NCBI GenBank assembly: GCA_036504995.1
Contig: DASXUG010000005.1
Location: 248,001-312,000, forward strand
Direction of reading: 5' to 3'
DNA from: DASXUG01 sp036504995
GTDB taxonomy: Bacteria > Pseudomonadota > Gammaproteobacteria > Burkholderiales > Methylophilaceae
DNA length: 64,000 bases
Below, piece by piece: positions 37,481 through 46,000 of this stretch (positions are counted from its first letter, which is position 1; each line of letters begins with the position of its first letter). The notes beneath the pieces were generated by a model, which ran no database searches, was not told the DNA's origin, and saw nothing but the letters and a program-made list of their open reading frames with translations. A program made the position numbers and the translations under genes.

Positions 37481-37515
37481 GTATTAGGCTGTAATGTAGT
37501 AGATTAGCAATAGAG

Positions 37516-37546
37516 AAAGGCGGGCTTAATGCTCGCCTTTTTTTAT
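37516..37546 (+). terminator. Intrinsic terminator after amtB
   Basis: AAAGGCGGGC and GCTCGCCTTT form a 10-bp stem (one G-T pair) with a TTAAT loop, followed by a T run. It lies 35 bases after the amtB stop and ends the porin-glnK-amtB operon. Confidence 0.92.
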
Positions 37547-37601
37547 TTATAAATAGCGCAGGCTATATTAAACGTTAAAGACAATTACCCCCCAATCCCC
37601 A

Positions 37602-37620
37602 ATGCACAATTAATGTGCAT
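37602..37620. promoter_or_regulatory. NtrC-like palindrome upstream of the candidate small RNA
   Basis: ATGCACAATTAATGTGCAT has perfect 7-bp arms (ATGCACA / TGTGCAT) around 5 bases, which fits the NtrC box layout TGCAC-N7-GTGCA better than the operon's own site. Its centre lies about 108 bases upstream of the start predicted from the sigma-54 promoter at 37693. Confidence 0.7.
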
Positions 37621-37692
37621 CGCAAGTCAGGCGCTCAGGCGTTAGACTTCAACAACATTCTTCAAGCATTTGAAATATATGGAAATTTAAAT

Positions 37693-37708
37693 TGGCACGT
37701 TGCTTGCT
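37693..37708 (+). promoter_or_regulatory. Consensus sigma-54 promoter in the amtB-gshA spacer
   Basis: TGGCACG-TTGC-TTGCT matches the RpoN consensus TGGCACG-N4-TTGCW at every defined position, better than the amtB operon promoter. GG (37694-37695) and GC (37706-37707) place the start near 37719. It lies after the amtB terminator and before a strong terminator at 37797, with no plausible protein gene in between. Confidence 0.85.
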
Positions 37709-37718
37709 TATTCAATAG

Positions 37719-37824
37719 TGAGCGTAAATCGCTCTGCTTGTCTCAGGACACAGAACACTTTAGTGCTTGTTTCACATGTAATCTCCTCCTCCCTCAGGGC
37801 GCCGCTATGTGCGCCCATTTTTTT
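37719..37824 (+). ncRNA. Candidate sigma-54/NtrC-regulated small RNA (about 105 nt)
   Basis: The region between the predicted sigma-54 start and the intrinsic terminator has the build of a trans-acting small RNA. A 5' hairpin GAGCG-TAAAT-CGCTC (37720-37734) begins at the predicted start. A second small hairpin (CACT-TT-AGTG) follows near 37757. Then comes an unpaired C/U-rich stretch TCTCCTCCTCCCTC (37782-37795), complementary to Shine-Dalgarno sequences, and the terminator GGGCGC...GCGCCC plus T run. Open frames across it lack ribosome sites and conserved features. Pseudomonas NrsZ is a known sigma-54/NtrBC-dependent small RNA; I see no basis to call this one its homologue. An alternative is an attenuated leader of gshA. 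Confidence 0.65.
37797..37824 (+). terminator. Strong intrinsic terminator of the candidate small RNA
   Basis: GGGCGC (37797-37802) and GCGCCC (37811-37816) form a GC-only 6-bp stem with an 8-nt loop, followed by A and seven T residues. It stands 107 bases before the gshA start. Confidence 0.88.
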
Positions 37825-37931
37825 GCCTGTAAGTAACGTATTACTGCGCATAGCCGTGATGAACAATGAGTTAATTTTCACTATGCTTTGCAACTAGGCT
37901 AAAATCTTATGTACTAAATAACTTCAACTTT

Positions 37932-39227
37932 ATGAAATCATCAAAACTCATGGTTCCTCATCTTACTACTGCTCTAAATGGCCCATTACTTTCACTTGAA
38001 AAACGTTTGCTGGAGGCGATGCCAAAGGTAGAGCACTGGTTTCGCACACAATGGCTGGAACATGGCGCCCCATTTTATGCTTCGGTAGATTTACGCAACG
38101 CAGGTTTTAAACTTGCACCTGTCGACACCAATCTTTTCCCAGGTGGATTTAATAATCTAAATCCTGAGTTCTTGCCGCTCTGTGTACAAGCAGCAATGAC
38201 GGCGATAGAGAAAATCTGTCCAGAGGCTAAGCGACTATTGGTGATTCCTGAAAACCATACGCGCAACACCTATTATTTGCGCAACGTGGCTGCACTTACT
38301 AATATTTTGCGCCAAGCAGGCATGGACGTGCGTATTGGCAGCATCAACCCAGAAATCACCGAGCCCACTCATATTGAAACGCAAGATGGGCAAACCCTGT
38401 TACTGGAGCCCGTTAAGCGAATAGGCAATCGCGTGGTTTTAGATGACTTTGATAGCTGTGCCATTTTGCTGAATAATGATTTATCTGCAGGCATCCCCGA
38501 TATTCTCAAAAACCTTGAACAATCATTAATCCCACCATTACACGCTGGCTGGGCAACACGTCGAAAATCTCAACACTTTGCCGCTTACAACCGTGTGGCA
38601 AAAGATTTTGCAGCGCTATTAGAAATTGACGAGTGGTTAGTAAACCCATATTTTGATTCTGCCAGTGGTATCGATTTTCATGCACGGGTAGGTGAAGCAG
38701 AACTGGCTAGCAAGGTCGAGACTTTATTAGCCAAAATCAAAAGTAAATACCAAGAATATGGCGTAGAACAAGAACCATTTGTTATCGTAAAAGCCGATGC
38801 TGGCACCTATGGCATGGGCATCATGACCGTCAAAAGTCCAGATGATGTGCGTGACCTTAACCGCAAACAACGCAACAAAATGGCGGTAGTGAAAGAGGGC
38901 TTGCAAGTAAGCGATGTGATTATTCAAGAGGGTGTTTATACTTTTGAAAACATTAATGACGCCGTTGCAGAGCCCGTGGTGTATATGATTGACCACTTTG
39001 TGGTGGGTGGTTTTTACCGCGTACACACTGGGCGTGCCGTGGATGAAAACCTCAACGCACCAGGTATGCACTTTGTGCCATTGGCATTTGATCGCCCTTG
39101 TACCTTGCCAGATTGCACAGACGCCCCAGGCACAGCACCGAATCGTTTTTATGCCTATGGCGTAGTCGCACGCTTGGCTTTGCTAGCTGCTGCCATTGAG
39201 TTGCAAGAACAAGATCCTGACCAATGA
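37932..39227 (+). CDS. gshA: Glutamate-cysteine ligase (Thiobacillus-type)
   Basis: GshA makes gamma-glutamylcysteine, the first step of glutathione synthesis. This 431-residue protein belongs to the type first noted in Acidithiobacillus (TIGR02049), not to the E. coli GshA family; it has an ATP-grasp-like core with VKADAGTYGMGIMTVK and QEGVYTFENINDAVAEPVVY. Glutathione is also used for formaldehyde and methylglyoxal handling in methylotrophs (family knowledge). The ATG at 37932 has no strong ribosome site. The stop overlaps the gshB start by 4 bases (ATGA). Confidence 0.94.
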   Translation: MKSSKLMVPHLTTALNGPLLSLEKRLLEAMPKVEHWFRTQWLEHGAPFYASVDLRNAGFKLAPVDTNLFPGGFNNLNPEFLPLCVQAAMTAIEKICPEAKRLLVIPENHTRNTYYLRNVAALTNILRQAGMDVRIGSINPEITEPTHIETQDGQTLLLEPVKRIGNRVVLDDFDSCAILLNNDLSAGIPDILKNLEQSLIPPLHAGWATRRKSQHFAAYNRVAKDFAALLEIDEWLVNPYFDSASGIDFHARVGEAELASKVETLLAKIKSKYQEYGVEQEPFVIVKADAGTYGMGIMTVKSPDDVRDLNRKQRNKMAVVKEGLQVSDVIIQEGVYTFENINDAVAEPVVYMIDHFVVGGFYRVHTGRAVDENLNAPGMHFVPLAFDRPCTLPDCTDAPGTAPNRFYAYGVVARLALLAAAIELQEQDPDQ

Positions 39228-40189
39228 ATATGAAAATATTATTAATCCTTGATCCCATTGAGCATTTAAAAAGCTATAAAGATACTAGCGTTGCCATTAT
39301 GCGTGAGGCAGCAAAACGTGGCCACGCTTTGTTTGTAGCCATGCAGGGTGATTTGTTTCTGCGCCAGGATAAAGTATGCGTAGTCGCGCAGGCTTTCGCT
39401 TTTGCCGATGGAGAACAATGGTACAACGTTGGCGAAGCCCAAGAGTTTGCGCCCGCAGACTTTGATGCAGTATTAATGCGCAAAGACCCGCCATTTGATA
39501 ACGAGTATCTTTACAGCACCTATTTGCTAGAGCTTGCCGCAAACCAAGGCGCTAATGTATTGAACAACCCTGCTGCGATACGGGGGTGGAATGAAAAGTT
39601 ATCCGTGGCACGCTTTCCACAATTTGCGCCTGAGTTTTTAGTCACTAGAGATAATCAACGTATTCGTACGTTTTTAGAGACGCATGGTGATATTGTGGTT
39701 AAACCCTTGGATGGCATGGGCGGTAGCAGTATTTTCCGGCTCACTTTGCAAGACCCCAATATCAGCGTGATACTTGAAACCATTACCGAGTTTGAGCAGC
39801 GCACCATTATGGCCCAGCGCTATTTACCAGCGATTAAGCAAGGTGACAAACGCGTGATTGTAATTAATGGCGAACCCTTACCTTACGCCTTGGCACGCAT
39901 TCCCAAAGCGGGTGAAACCCGTGGCAATTTAGCGGCGGGCGGCACTGGGGTTGCACAACCTCTGACAGCACGAGATCGCGAAATTGCATCAACCGTAGGC
40001 AAAGTGCTGAAACAAGAAGGTTTGTTTCTAGTAGGGTTAGACGTAATTGGCGAGCACCTAACGGAAATAAACGTCACCAGCCCCACAGGCATGGTAGAGA
40101 TTGCCGCGCAAACTGATTGCAACCCCGCTAAAGTATTTGTGGATGCCCTACAAATTCAGGTACAAACAAAAACACAATGCGCTGGTTAA
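39224..40189 (+). CDS. gshB: Glutathione synthetase
   Basis: GshB joins glycine to gamma-glutamylcysteine. It has 321 residues with an ATP-grasp fold: N-terminal substrate domain (ILLILDPIEHLKSYKDTSVA), the glycine-rich loop VVKPLDGMGGSSIFRL, and metal-binding residues near GLDVIGEHLTEINVTSPTGM, all family signatures. The start overlaps gshA by 4 bases; a second ATG two codons later (39230) is possible. The end overlaps apbE by 13 bases, so gshA-gshB-apbE appear to form one transcript. Confidence 0.97.
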   Translation: MNMKILLILDPIEHLKSYKDTSVAIMREAAKRGHALFVAMQGDLFLRQDKVCVVAQAFAFADGEQWYNVGEAQEFAPADFDAVLMRKDPPFDNEYLYSTYLLELAANQGANVLNNPAAIRGWNEKLSVARFPQFAPEFLVTRDNQRIRTFLETHGDIVVKPLDGMGGSSIFRLTLQDPNISVILETITEFEQRTIMAQRYLPAIKQGDKRVIVINGEPLPYALARIPKAGETRGNLAAGGTGVAQPLTARDREIASTVGKVLKQEGLFLVGLDVIGEHLTEINVTSPTGMVEIAAQTDCNPAKVFVDALQIQVQTKTQCAG

Positions 40190-41244
40190 TGATTGCTTGC
40201 CTTAGCTTGGCAAGCTTAATCGGGCTAAATAGTTGTGGACGTGAGCCCTTGGTGCAAAGCCAGAGCTATGTATTTGGAACATTGGTAGATATCAGTATTT
40301 ATGGAGAGCCAGAATCACGCGCGCGTGAGCTTATCAACCATGTGTTGCAAGATTTTCAAGGCCTGCACAATCGCTTGCATGCTTGGCAGCAAGGCAGCGA
40401 GCTTTATGCGCTGAATGAAGCCTTTGCCAAGGGTAAACAGCCGATTCAAATCAGTGATGAACTAGCAACCATCATTCAAGACGCAACGCGCTTATCGCAA
40501 CAATCTCAAGGCGCATTTAACCCTTCTATCGGGCATTTGATAGGGACATGGGGTTTTCAGCGAGATGAGTTTAGCCCTGTAACGGTAGAGCCTACACAAA
40601 TTCAAAAACTGTTAAGTGCCAACCCGCAAATGACAGATATTGTGGTTGCGCAACACAGCGCCTACAGCAAAAACCCTGTGGTGAAGTTAGATTTAGGCGG
40701 CTACGCCAAGGGCTATGCTTTAGACATGGCAGCGAGTTATCTACGCAAACAAGGTGTGAAAAATGCGTTGATCAACATTGGTGGTAATATCATCGCCATT
40801 GGCCAGCATGGTGAAAAACCTTGGCGCGTGGGCATTCAGCACCCGCGTAAAGCAGGGCCGATAGCCTTGTTAGACTTGCCGGATGGCTGGGCAATTGGCA
40901 CCTCTGGGGATTATCAGCGCTATTTTGAGTTAAATGGTCAGCGCTATTGCCACATTATTAATCCCGCCACTGGCTATCCAGCGCAACGCACGCAGGCTGT
41001 TACCATACTAGTTGCGCCCAGTGAAATTGCATCAGGTGCGCATGCAGGTACTTTGTCTGACGTAGCCTCCAAACCTATTTTTATCGCCCCCGAATCTGAA
41101 CGCGGCAAAGTAGCAAGCATGATGGGCATACAAAATGTATTGTTGATTGATGCTACAGGTAAAGTATTTGTAAGCCCAGCAATGCAAAAGCGTTTGCAGT
41201 GGGTGGAGCCTGATCAGCAAGCGCAGACACTAACCATTGATTAA
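40177..41244 (+). CDS. apbE: FAD:protein FMN transferase ApbE (lipoprotein)
   Basis: ApbE attaches FMN covalently to Thr/Ser of exported flavoproteins such as NqrBC and RnfDG subunits. It has 355 residues with a lipoprotein signal (lipobox LNSC, Cys20). Family motifs are YVFGTLVDISIYGE, FNPSIGHLIGTWGF, VKLDLGGYAKGYALDMA, GGNIIAIGQ and YCHIINPATGYPA. It overlaps gshB and is followed 2 bases later by a NusG domain II gene, with a Gx transporter after that. This set recurs in flavin/quinone redox loci. The flavoprotein substrate is not in the window. Confidence 0.95.
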   Translation: MRWLMIACLSLASLIGLNSCGREPLVQSQSYVFGTLVDISIYGEPESRARELINHVLQDFQGLHNRLHAWQQGSELYALNEAFAKGKQPIQISDELATIIQDATRLSQQSQGAFNPSIGHLIGTWGFQRDEFSPVTVEPTQIQKLLSANPQMTDIVVAQHSAYSKNPVVKLDLGGYAKGYALDMAASYLRKQGVKNALINIGGNIIAIGQHGEKPWRVGIQHPRKAGPIALLDLPDGWAIGTSGDYQRYFELNGQRYCHIINPATGYPAQRTQAVTILVAPSEIASGAHAGTLSDVASKPIFIAPESERGKVASMMGIQNVLLIDATGKVFVSPAMQKRLQWVEPDQQAQTLTID

Positions 41245-41246
41245 AT

Positions 41247-41660
41247 ATGTTGTGGTTGAATAGACTGAGATCAAGCCAACTTACCAGATCAGCCTTGATT
41301 AAGCCGCTGGCGGGAGATTATTTAGCCATGCTGGCGGGCCTGGCGCTGGTTGTATTACTATTTAAAACACTATGGCAACATGAAGCGGCGGCTAAAATTA
41401 TGATTCGCCAAGGCGATCATATTTTTGCAACATTGAGCCTAAACCAAGAGCGCAGCTTGGTTGTGCATGGCCCGATAGGAGATTCGCACATTATTATCCA
41501 TCAAGGCAAAGTGCGCTTTGCATCGTCACCCTGTAATAGCCAGTATTGTGTACATCAGGGCTGGCTAAATCGGGCAGGGCAAGTGGCCATTTGTTTACCA
41601 AATCGCGTGAGTGTTGAGTTAATTGGCGCAACTAAAAATTACGATACGCTAAATTATTAA
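41247..41660 (+). CDS. NusG domain II-containing membrane-anchored protein
   Basis: A 137-residue protein with one membrane helix (about 28-43, AMLAGLALVVLLF) and a C-terminal NusG_II (DUF1312) domain outside the membrane, including SSPCNSQYCVHQGWLNRAGQ with two cysteines and ICLPNRVSVELIG. The function is unknown. In many bacteria it is encoded with ApbE and a Gx-transporter-type protein, as here, which suggests a role in exported flavoprotein assembly or a membrane redox system (inference). Confidence 0.88.
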   Translation: MLWLNRLRSSQLTRSALIKPLAGDYLAMLAGLALVVLLFKTLWQHEAAAKIMIRQGDHIFATLSLNQERSLVVHGPIGDSHIIIHQGKVRFASSPCNSQYCVHQGWLNRAGQVAICLPNRVSVELIGATKNYDTLNY

Positions 41661-41707
41661 ATGCCTTTGCACGGACTTCTCTTTATCCATAAAGCTTATT
41701 ACACGCC

Positions 41708-41773
41708 ATTCCCGCGAAAGCGGGGATCCATCTGGAGTGATTAAGTAAAATGGATTCCCGCTTTCGCGGGAAT
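41708..41773. repeat. Paired palindromic repeat (REP/BIME-like)
   Basis: Two inverted 24-base arms with a single mismatch (41708-41731 and 41750-41773) flank an 18-base spacer. Each arm is itself a hairpin built on TTCCCGC-GAAA-GCGGGAA with a GAAA tetraloop. Such ATTCCCGCGAAAGCGGGAAT-type elements are dispersed in many proteobacterial genomes (Neisseria dRS3-like core). It lies between the NusG_II and Gx genes and may act on mRNA stability or termination. This is the only copy in the window. Confidence 0.85.
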
Positions 41774-41829
41774 GACGATAAAGGGTGGCTTATAAATGAA
41801 AATAGTCAAAACTGCTGGTTAATCAAACC

Positions 41830-42375
41830 ATGACTAAAACAAGAGTTAATATATCCAATATGCAGAAAATTGCCATCCAAACTACGCCAGATGATCACCG
41901 CATTGCGCAACTCACTGCGTTGGCGATTGGCCTGCACTTAGTCGAATCTGTCATTCCATCGCCATTACCTGGCGTTAAACCTGGTATTGCTAATATCGTC
42001 ACTCTGTTTGTGTTATACCGTTTTAATTTTGCTACAGCCGCATGGGTCAGTTTGCTGCGCGTATTTGCCAGCAGCTTTTTGCTGGGCAATTTTTTATCAC
42101 CCACGTTTGTATTAAGTTTATCTGGCGCATTAATGAGCTTAGCAGTGCTCGCATTAGCGACTTATCTACCCAGTCGCTACTTCAGCGCAATCACCTTAAG
42201 CATACTGGCCGCATTTGCACATATCGGTGGGCAATTGATGGTTGTGCGCTTATGGTTGATTCCCCACGCGGGAGTCGCCTATTTAATCCCTATCTTTGCT
42301 TGCGCAGCCTTGATATTTGGCATAGTAAACGGGTATGTAACTGCTTACTTACTTAAACCACCACCAATTGAATAG
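41830..42375 (+). CDS. Gx transporter family membrane protein
   Basis: A 181-residue protein with about five hydrophobic segments of the Gx transporter / heptaprenyl-diphosphate-synthase component I-like family. The family N-terminal motif IGLHLVESVIPSPLPGVKPGIANIV is easily seen (residues about 37-61), as is GALMSLAVLAL. Despite the historical name it looks like an ECF-type S component rather than an enzyme. It belongs with apbE and the NusG_II gene, although a palindromic repeat separates it from them. Its last 31 bases overlap the convergent TonB-like gene. Confidence 0.85.
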   Translation: MTKTRVNISNMQKIAIQTTPDDHRIAQLTALAIGLHLVESVIPSPLPGVKPGIANIVTLFVLYRFNFATAAWVSLLRVFASSFLLGNFLSPTFVLSLSGALMSLAVLALATYLPSRYFSAITLSILAAFAHIGGQLMVVRLWLIPHAGVAYLIPIFACAALIFGIVNGYVTAYLLKPPPIE

Positions 42376-43028
42376 GCACCAACTGGGGCATGCGCTTCAT
42401 TAATGCTGGCTTGAAAACTAAACTCTATATCTTGATATGAATTCACCTCTACCCCGTTTTTCTTGGCAGGTATAAACGTTAAATCATAAAGCAAACGCTC
42501 CAGCTTATTAGCCAAAGCCTTGTCTTGCTCAAGCACGGCCAACTGCTCAATACTTTTCACCTTGCCCTTGTCATCAATATAAATTCTGAACTGCAGGGGG
42601 AAGTTATCAATCATTTCTCCTTGCAACATTGCAGTGTCAATATTGCCTACGGGTAATGCTTTGCGATCGGTATCTTTGCTTGAGTAATATTGATTTAATG
42701 GCGCATCATTATTTGTTTGCAATGGTTCTGTGTTATCGCGACTATTGCTAGCCAGCATTTGTGGCAGATTAGCTAAAGCCTCAAGTCTAGGTTGCATGGC
42801 TTCAGCATATAGGGATTGAGCTTCTTGGTTTATATGAGTCAGTGCACTGCTATTTTCATGTGCAGATAACAAGTGCACTTGTAAGCCTGATCTCTGACTA
42901 TGGTTTAGTTTTGCAGGCATGGGCTTGCTTTGAAGAGACAGACTCCAAATCACCGCAATATGCAACAAAGCAGAAAAACCAAGGGCAACCAAGCTAGGCA
43001 AATGCACACGCGCAAAGGAGTAAGTCAT
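42345..43028 (-). CDS. TonB-like protein at the end of the pilus operon
   Basis: A protein of about 227 residues with one N-terminal membrane helix (LVALGFSALLHIAVIWSL, the TonB-like pattern with a His in the helix) and a periplasmic part ending in a domain that resembles a shortened TonB C-terminus (FRIYIDDKGKVKSIEQLAVL, LTFIPAKKNGVEVNSYQDIE). It begins 15 bases after the pilY1 stop (ATG 43028; a GTG at 43040 is also possible) and overlaps the convergent Gx transporter gene by 31 bases. The order suggests co-transcription with the pilus genes. Function unknown. Confidence 0.78.
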   Translation of the reverse strand: MTYSFARVHLPSLVALGFSALLHIAVIWSLSLQSKPMPAKLNHSQRSGLQVHLLSAHENSSALTHINQEAQSLYAEAMQPRLEALANLPQMLASNSRDNTEPLQTNNDAPLNQYYSSKDTDRKALPVGNIDTAMLQGEMIDNFPLQFRIYIDDKGKVKSIEQLAVLEQDKALANKLERLLYDLTFIPAKKNGVEVNSYQDIEFSFQASINEAHAPVGAYSIGGGLSK

Positions 43029-43043
43029 AGCGCCAGCCACTCG

Positions 43044-46000
43044 TTAATCTGCTGTAGGCAACTCACGCCAATTAAGTTGGGTAAAGGGTTTGGTCGAGGA
43101 AACTTTAGGATTCAAAACAACACAGTTACCTTGATCATCACATTTAATTAACTTAACGCCTGTTTGAGTTGCGCCAGTACTATCAAGAAAAGTGCTTTGT
43201 ACAAAATTAAGACTCTGCCCTAATCCTGCGCCAGAAATATTCTGAATAAGGTTTCCATTGCTATCTGTTAGCGTAGTTTGACCTGTGCCATAAGATAATG
43301 CATAAGTTAAGTTACTTCCAACAGGGTTACATGTATTAGTGTTGTTAACAGAGTTTGCTATAAATGAAATCGTGCCTGCGGCACTAGCCATTTCAGTGTT
43401 GATAAAGTTAGTCTTGCCGTTACTGGGATTAATACCTAAATCAATATAATAGCCCATTGGGGTAGCACTGTTCGCTGTAATACCTGTGAGTATCGAAGAG
43501 GTACCATTGACCATCTTTGCCTTGGTGATAGGAAATACGCCTGCTGCTGCGGGTAACGTTGCGCTGGTATAAAAGCTCGATAATGTGCCATCGTTAATCG
43601 CATAAAAAGTCTGAGCTTGGGTACTATTTAAGTCCGTGCTATCCAGAAATTTTCCAGTCCCTACAAACACGTAACGCTTACCTGTACTAACATCCACCTC
43701 TGCTACAGGGGAAGTTGTAACTGGCTGTCTATTACTACCTGATGCATCAGTAGAAAGGATAGCAATTTTCAATGCTGAATAATTACCCGTTGTACCCGTT
43801 AAATCCACACGCCATAAATTCCCAAGTAAATCACCCGCATAGAGCGCATCTGCAATGCCAGAACGTGCATCACCAACAAATCCATTTACGTGGGCCAAAC
43901 CCGCATCATTAGCTACTGAACCAGCGCCTGTAGCGATTGGATTTTCGAGTAATGCACCTGTTTTTGGGTTAACAATAAAAATATAGCCTTGCCCATCCGA
44001 ATTGTTGTAACCTGACGTTAACACCACCACCCAGCCATATTTTACAGTCTTGACGATCAATGGAGTATCGTAGGTATAACCCATCAACGGGTGACTAAAC
44101 TCCCATTTCACCGCAGCAGCCAGATTGGCTTCGCTATTCAGAGTAGCTGGATCAGTCACATCAATTGCAAAATAGGATTTACCACCCTTACCTAAACCAC
44201 CCACTAACAAAGTATGCCAATCGTTAACGCCACCACCAAAGTTAACATCTGCAACCTGCGGCGTAGCATCGACGTAATAATGGTGAATATAAGATGTACT
44301 AGCCAGCTGGGCCAAACCGTCCGTGGCTGGCGTGTTATTAGGCCCTAAAAACAAAGCATTTGGCACGTATGCGAATAGCTCATTACCGCCTGTGGCACTG
44401 CCGTTAAAAGCGTGCAACATACCATCATTCGCACCCACATAGACGACTGTGGGCCGATTTTTATAGGTTGTTTTAAAGCTTGAATATCCAGGGTTAAACA
44501 AGTCAAGATAAGGCATGCTAGGCGGCCCTTCAGGAACCGCTTTTGAGTTAACTATATCCCCCAGAATGGTGGCTCTATCTCTATAGAGTTTTGTGCCAAG
44601 GTTACCTGCATCACTTCTATCCCCTCGCAAAAAGTTTAATAGACTCTGTTGATTTGCAGATACAGCGGTTAAAGCTGTTTTTTGAGCAGCACTAAGATTT
44701 CCCAATCTAAATGGCACTCCGCAGCTATTTTGCAACATGGTTGCCGACACGCCGTTTGCAGTGTTGCTTGTTGTAACACATCCAGACGCTTGCGTACTTG
44801 TCGTTGCAATAACTCTAGCGCCATCCCAACCAGTTCCAGAGGCCTTGCTGTCTAGTTGTGGGGCAGCATTCCAAACAGGATTGGACGTGCTGATGAGGCC
44901 ATTAGCATCAATATTTACCTGCTTAGCTACAACATCCCCTGTCCAACCTGCTGAGCTATAGCCGCTAGCGTAAGTCAGTGTTCCGCTTTGAATGGCTGGT
45001 GAGGAGGTAGCAAATGAGATTGAAGAGCCATTCACCGCATTGACAATTGAACTAAAAGCATTGGTTAATCCAGACTTCATGAGTGCTGGGTTGTTAGCTC
45101 TAAAATAATTATCTGGGTCATCGTTCGTGGTTCCATTAACATCAGTATCCCACTGAGATTTAGTAAGCGGCACTGCTGTAGCGGGATACGGTGTAAAACC
45201 ACTAGGCACAGTAAAGCCACCATATTTAGCGGTAAGCCAAAACTGGTTACGCATGCCAGTCGATCCATAATCTTTTCTATCTCCAGACTCAAGCACATCT
45301 AGCCAGTAAGTGGTAACAGTTTGGCTGCCAGTAAAGTCTGGTCGGATGTCTGTAGTATGAATATCGTAGGCAATACCCGCCATAAAAAACGTATTATTAT
45401 TACAACACCATGGCGTATATTGCTGCCCTAGATTTCCCAACCCCTCCATGTTGCCTATCTGATTAGTAGATTTTTTGACATCCGTTAAGTTGTCTGTATT
45501 GGTTGCGGTATCAACGCTGCCATATAGCGTCGAATTATCGTTGCTTACCTCAGTTGGTAAGCTTGGCTCATTGCTAGAACGAATAGTGCTCCCTGGCAAA
45601 TTGGCATCAGCATGTGTATTAGTATCTCCAATCCCGATAATAAAATTAGATTGACAGCTATACTTAATGGGGTCATCCCAAGTAGTAATCACGGGAAAGC
45701 CATCTACCATGGTGCTATTTGCGCTTGAGGTATAGGCGGGAACGTTCCCCTTGTTTCTAAAGTATCTGCTTGCGGTGTAGTACAACTCACTCACAGGGTC
45801 ATAAGATTTATAACCTGGCGCTGTTAGGCCAAACTTATTCAAGTAATTGATCACACCACTATTACTCACCCCACTTGTCGTTGCATCCGTTGGATCTGGG
45901 TTTTGTGCAAAAATACCCGTGCTGCTATCCCATTCAGCATTAGCATTAGTGACCGTAGTTGAGCCCACCGACTTAACAGGGCCTAAAGGTGCCATTTTAG

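Larger units (their letters stand above)
37481..37931. other. amtB-gshA intergenic region
   Basis: These 451 bases contain, in order, the amtB terminator, an NtrC-like palindrome, a sigma-54 promoter, the candidate small RNA with its terminator, and about 107 bases that must hold the gshA promoter and leader. I see no protein gene: the open frames in this region have no ribosome site and overlap the RNA signals. Confidence 0.6.

Noticed and set aside
37615..37836. Open frames of 60-73 codons between amtB and gshA
   Set aside because: No ribosome site, no recognisable domain, and they run through the RpoN promoter, the hairpins and the terminator; RNA signals explain the region better.
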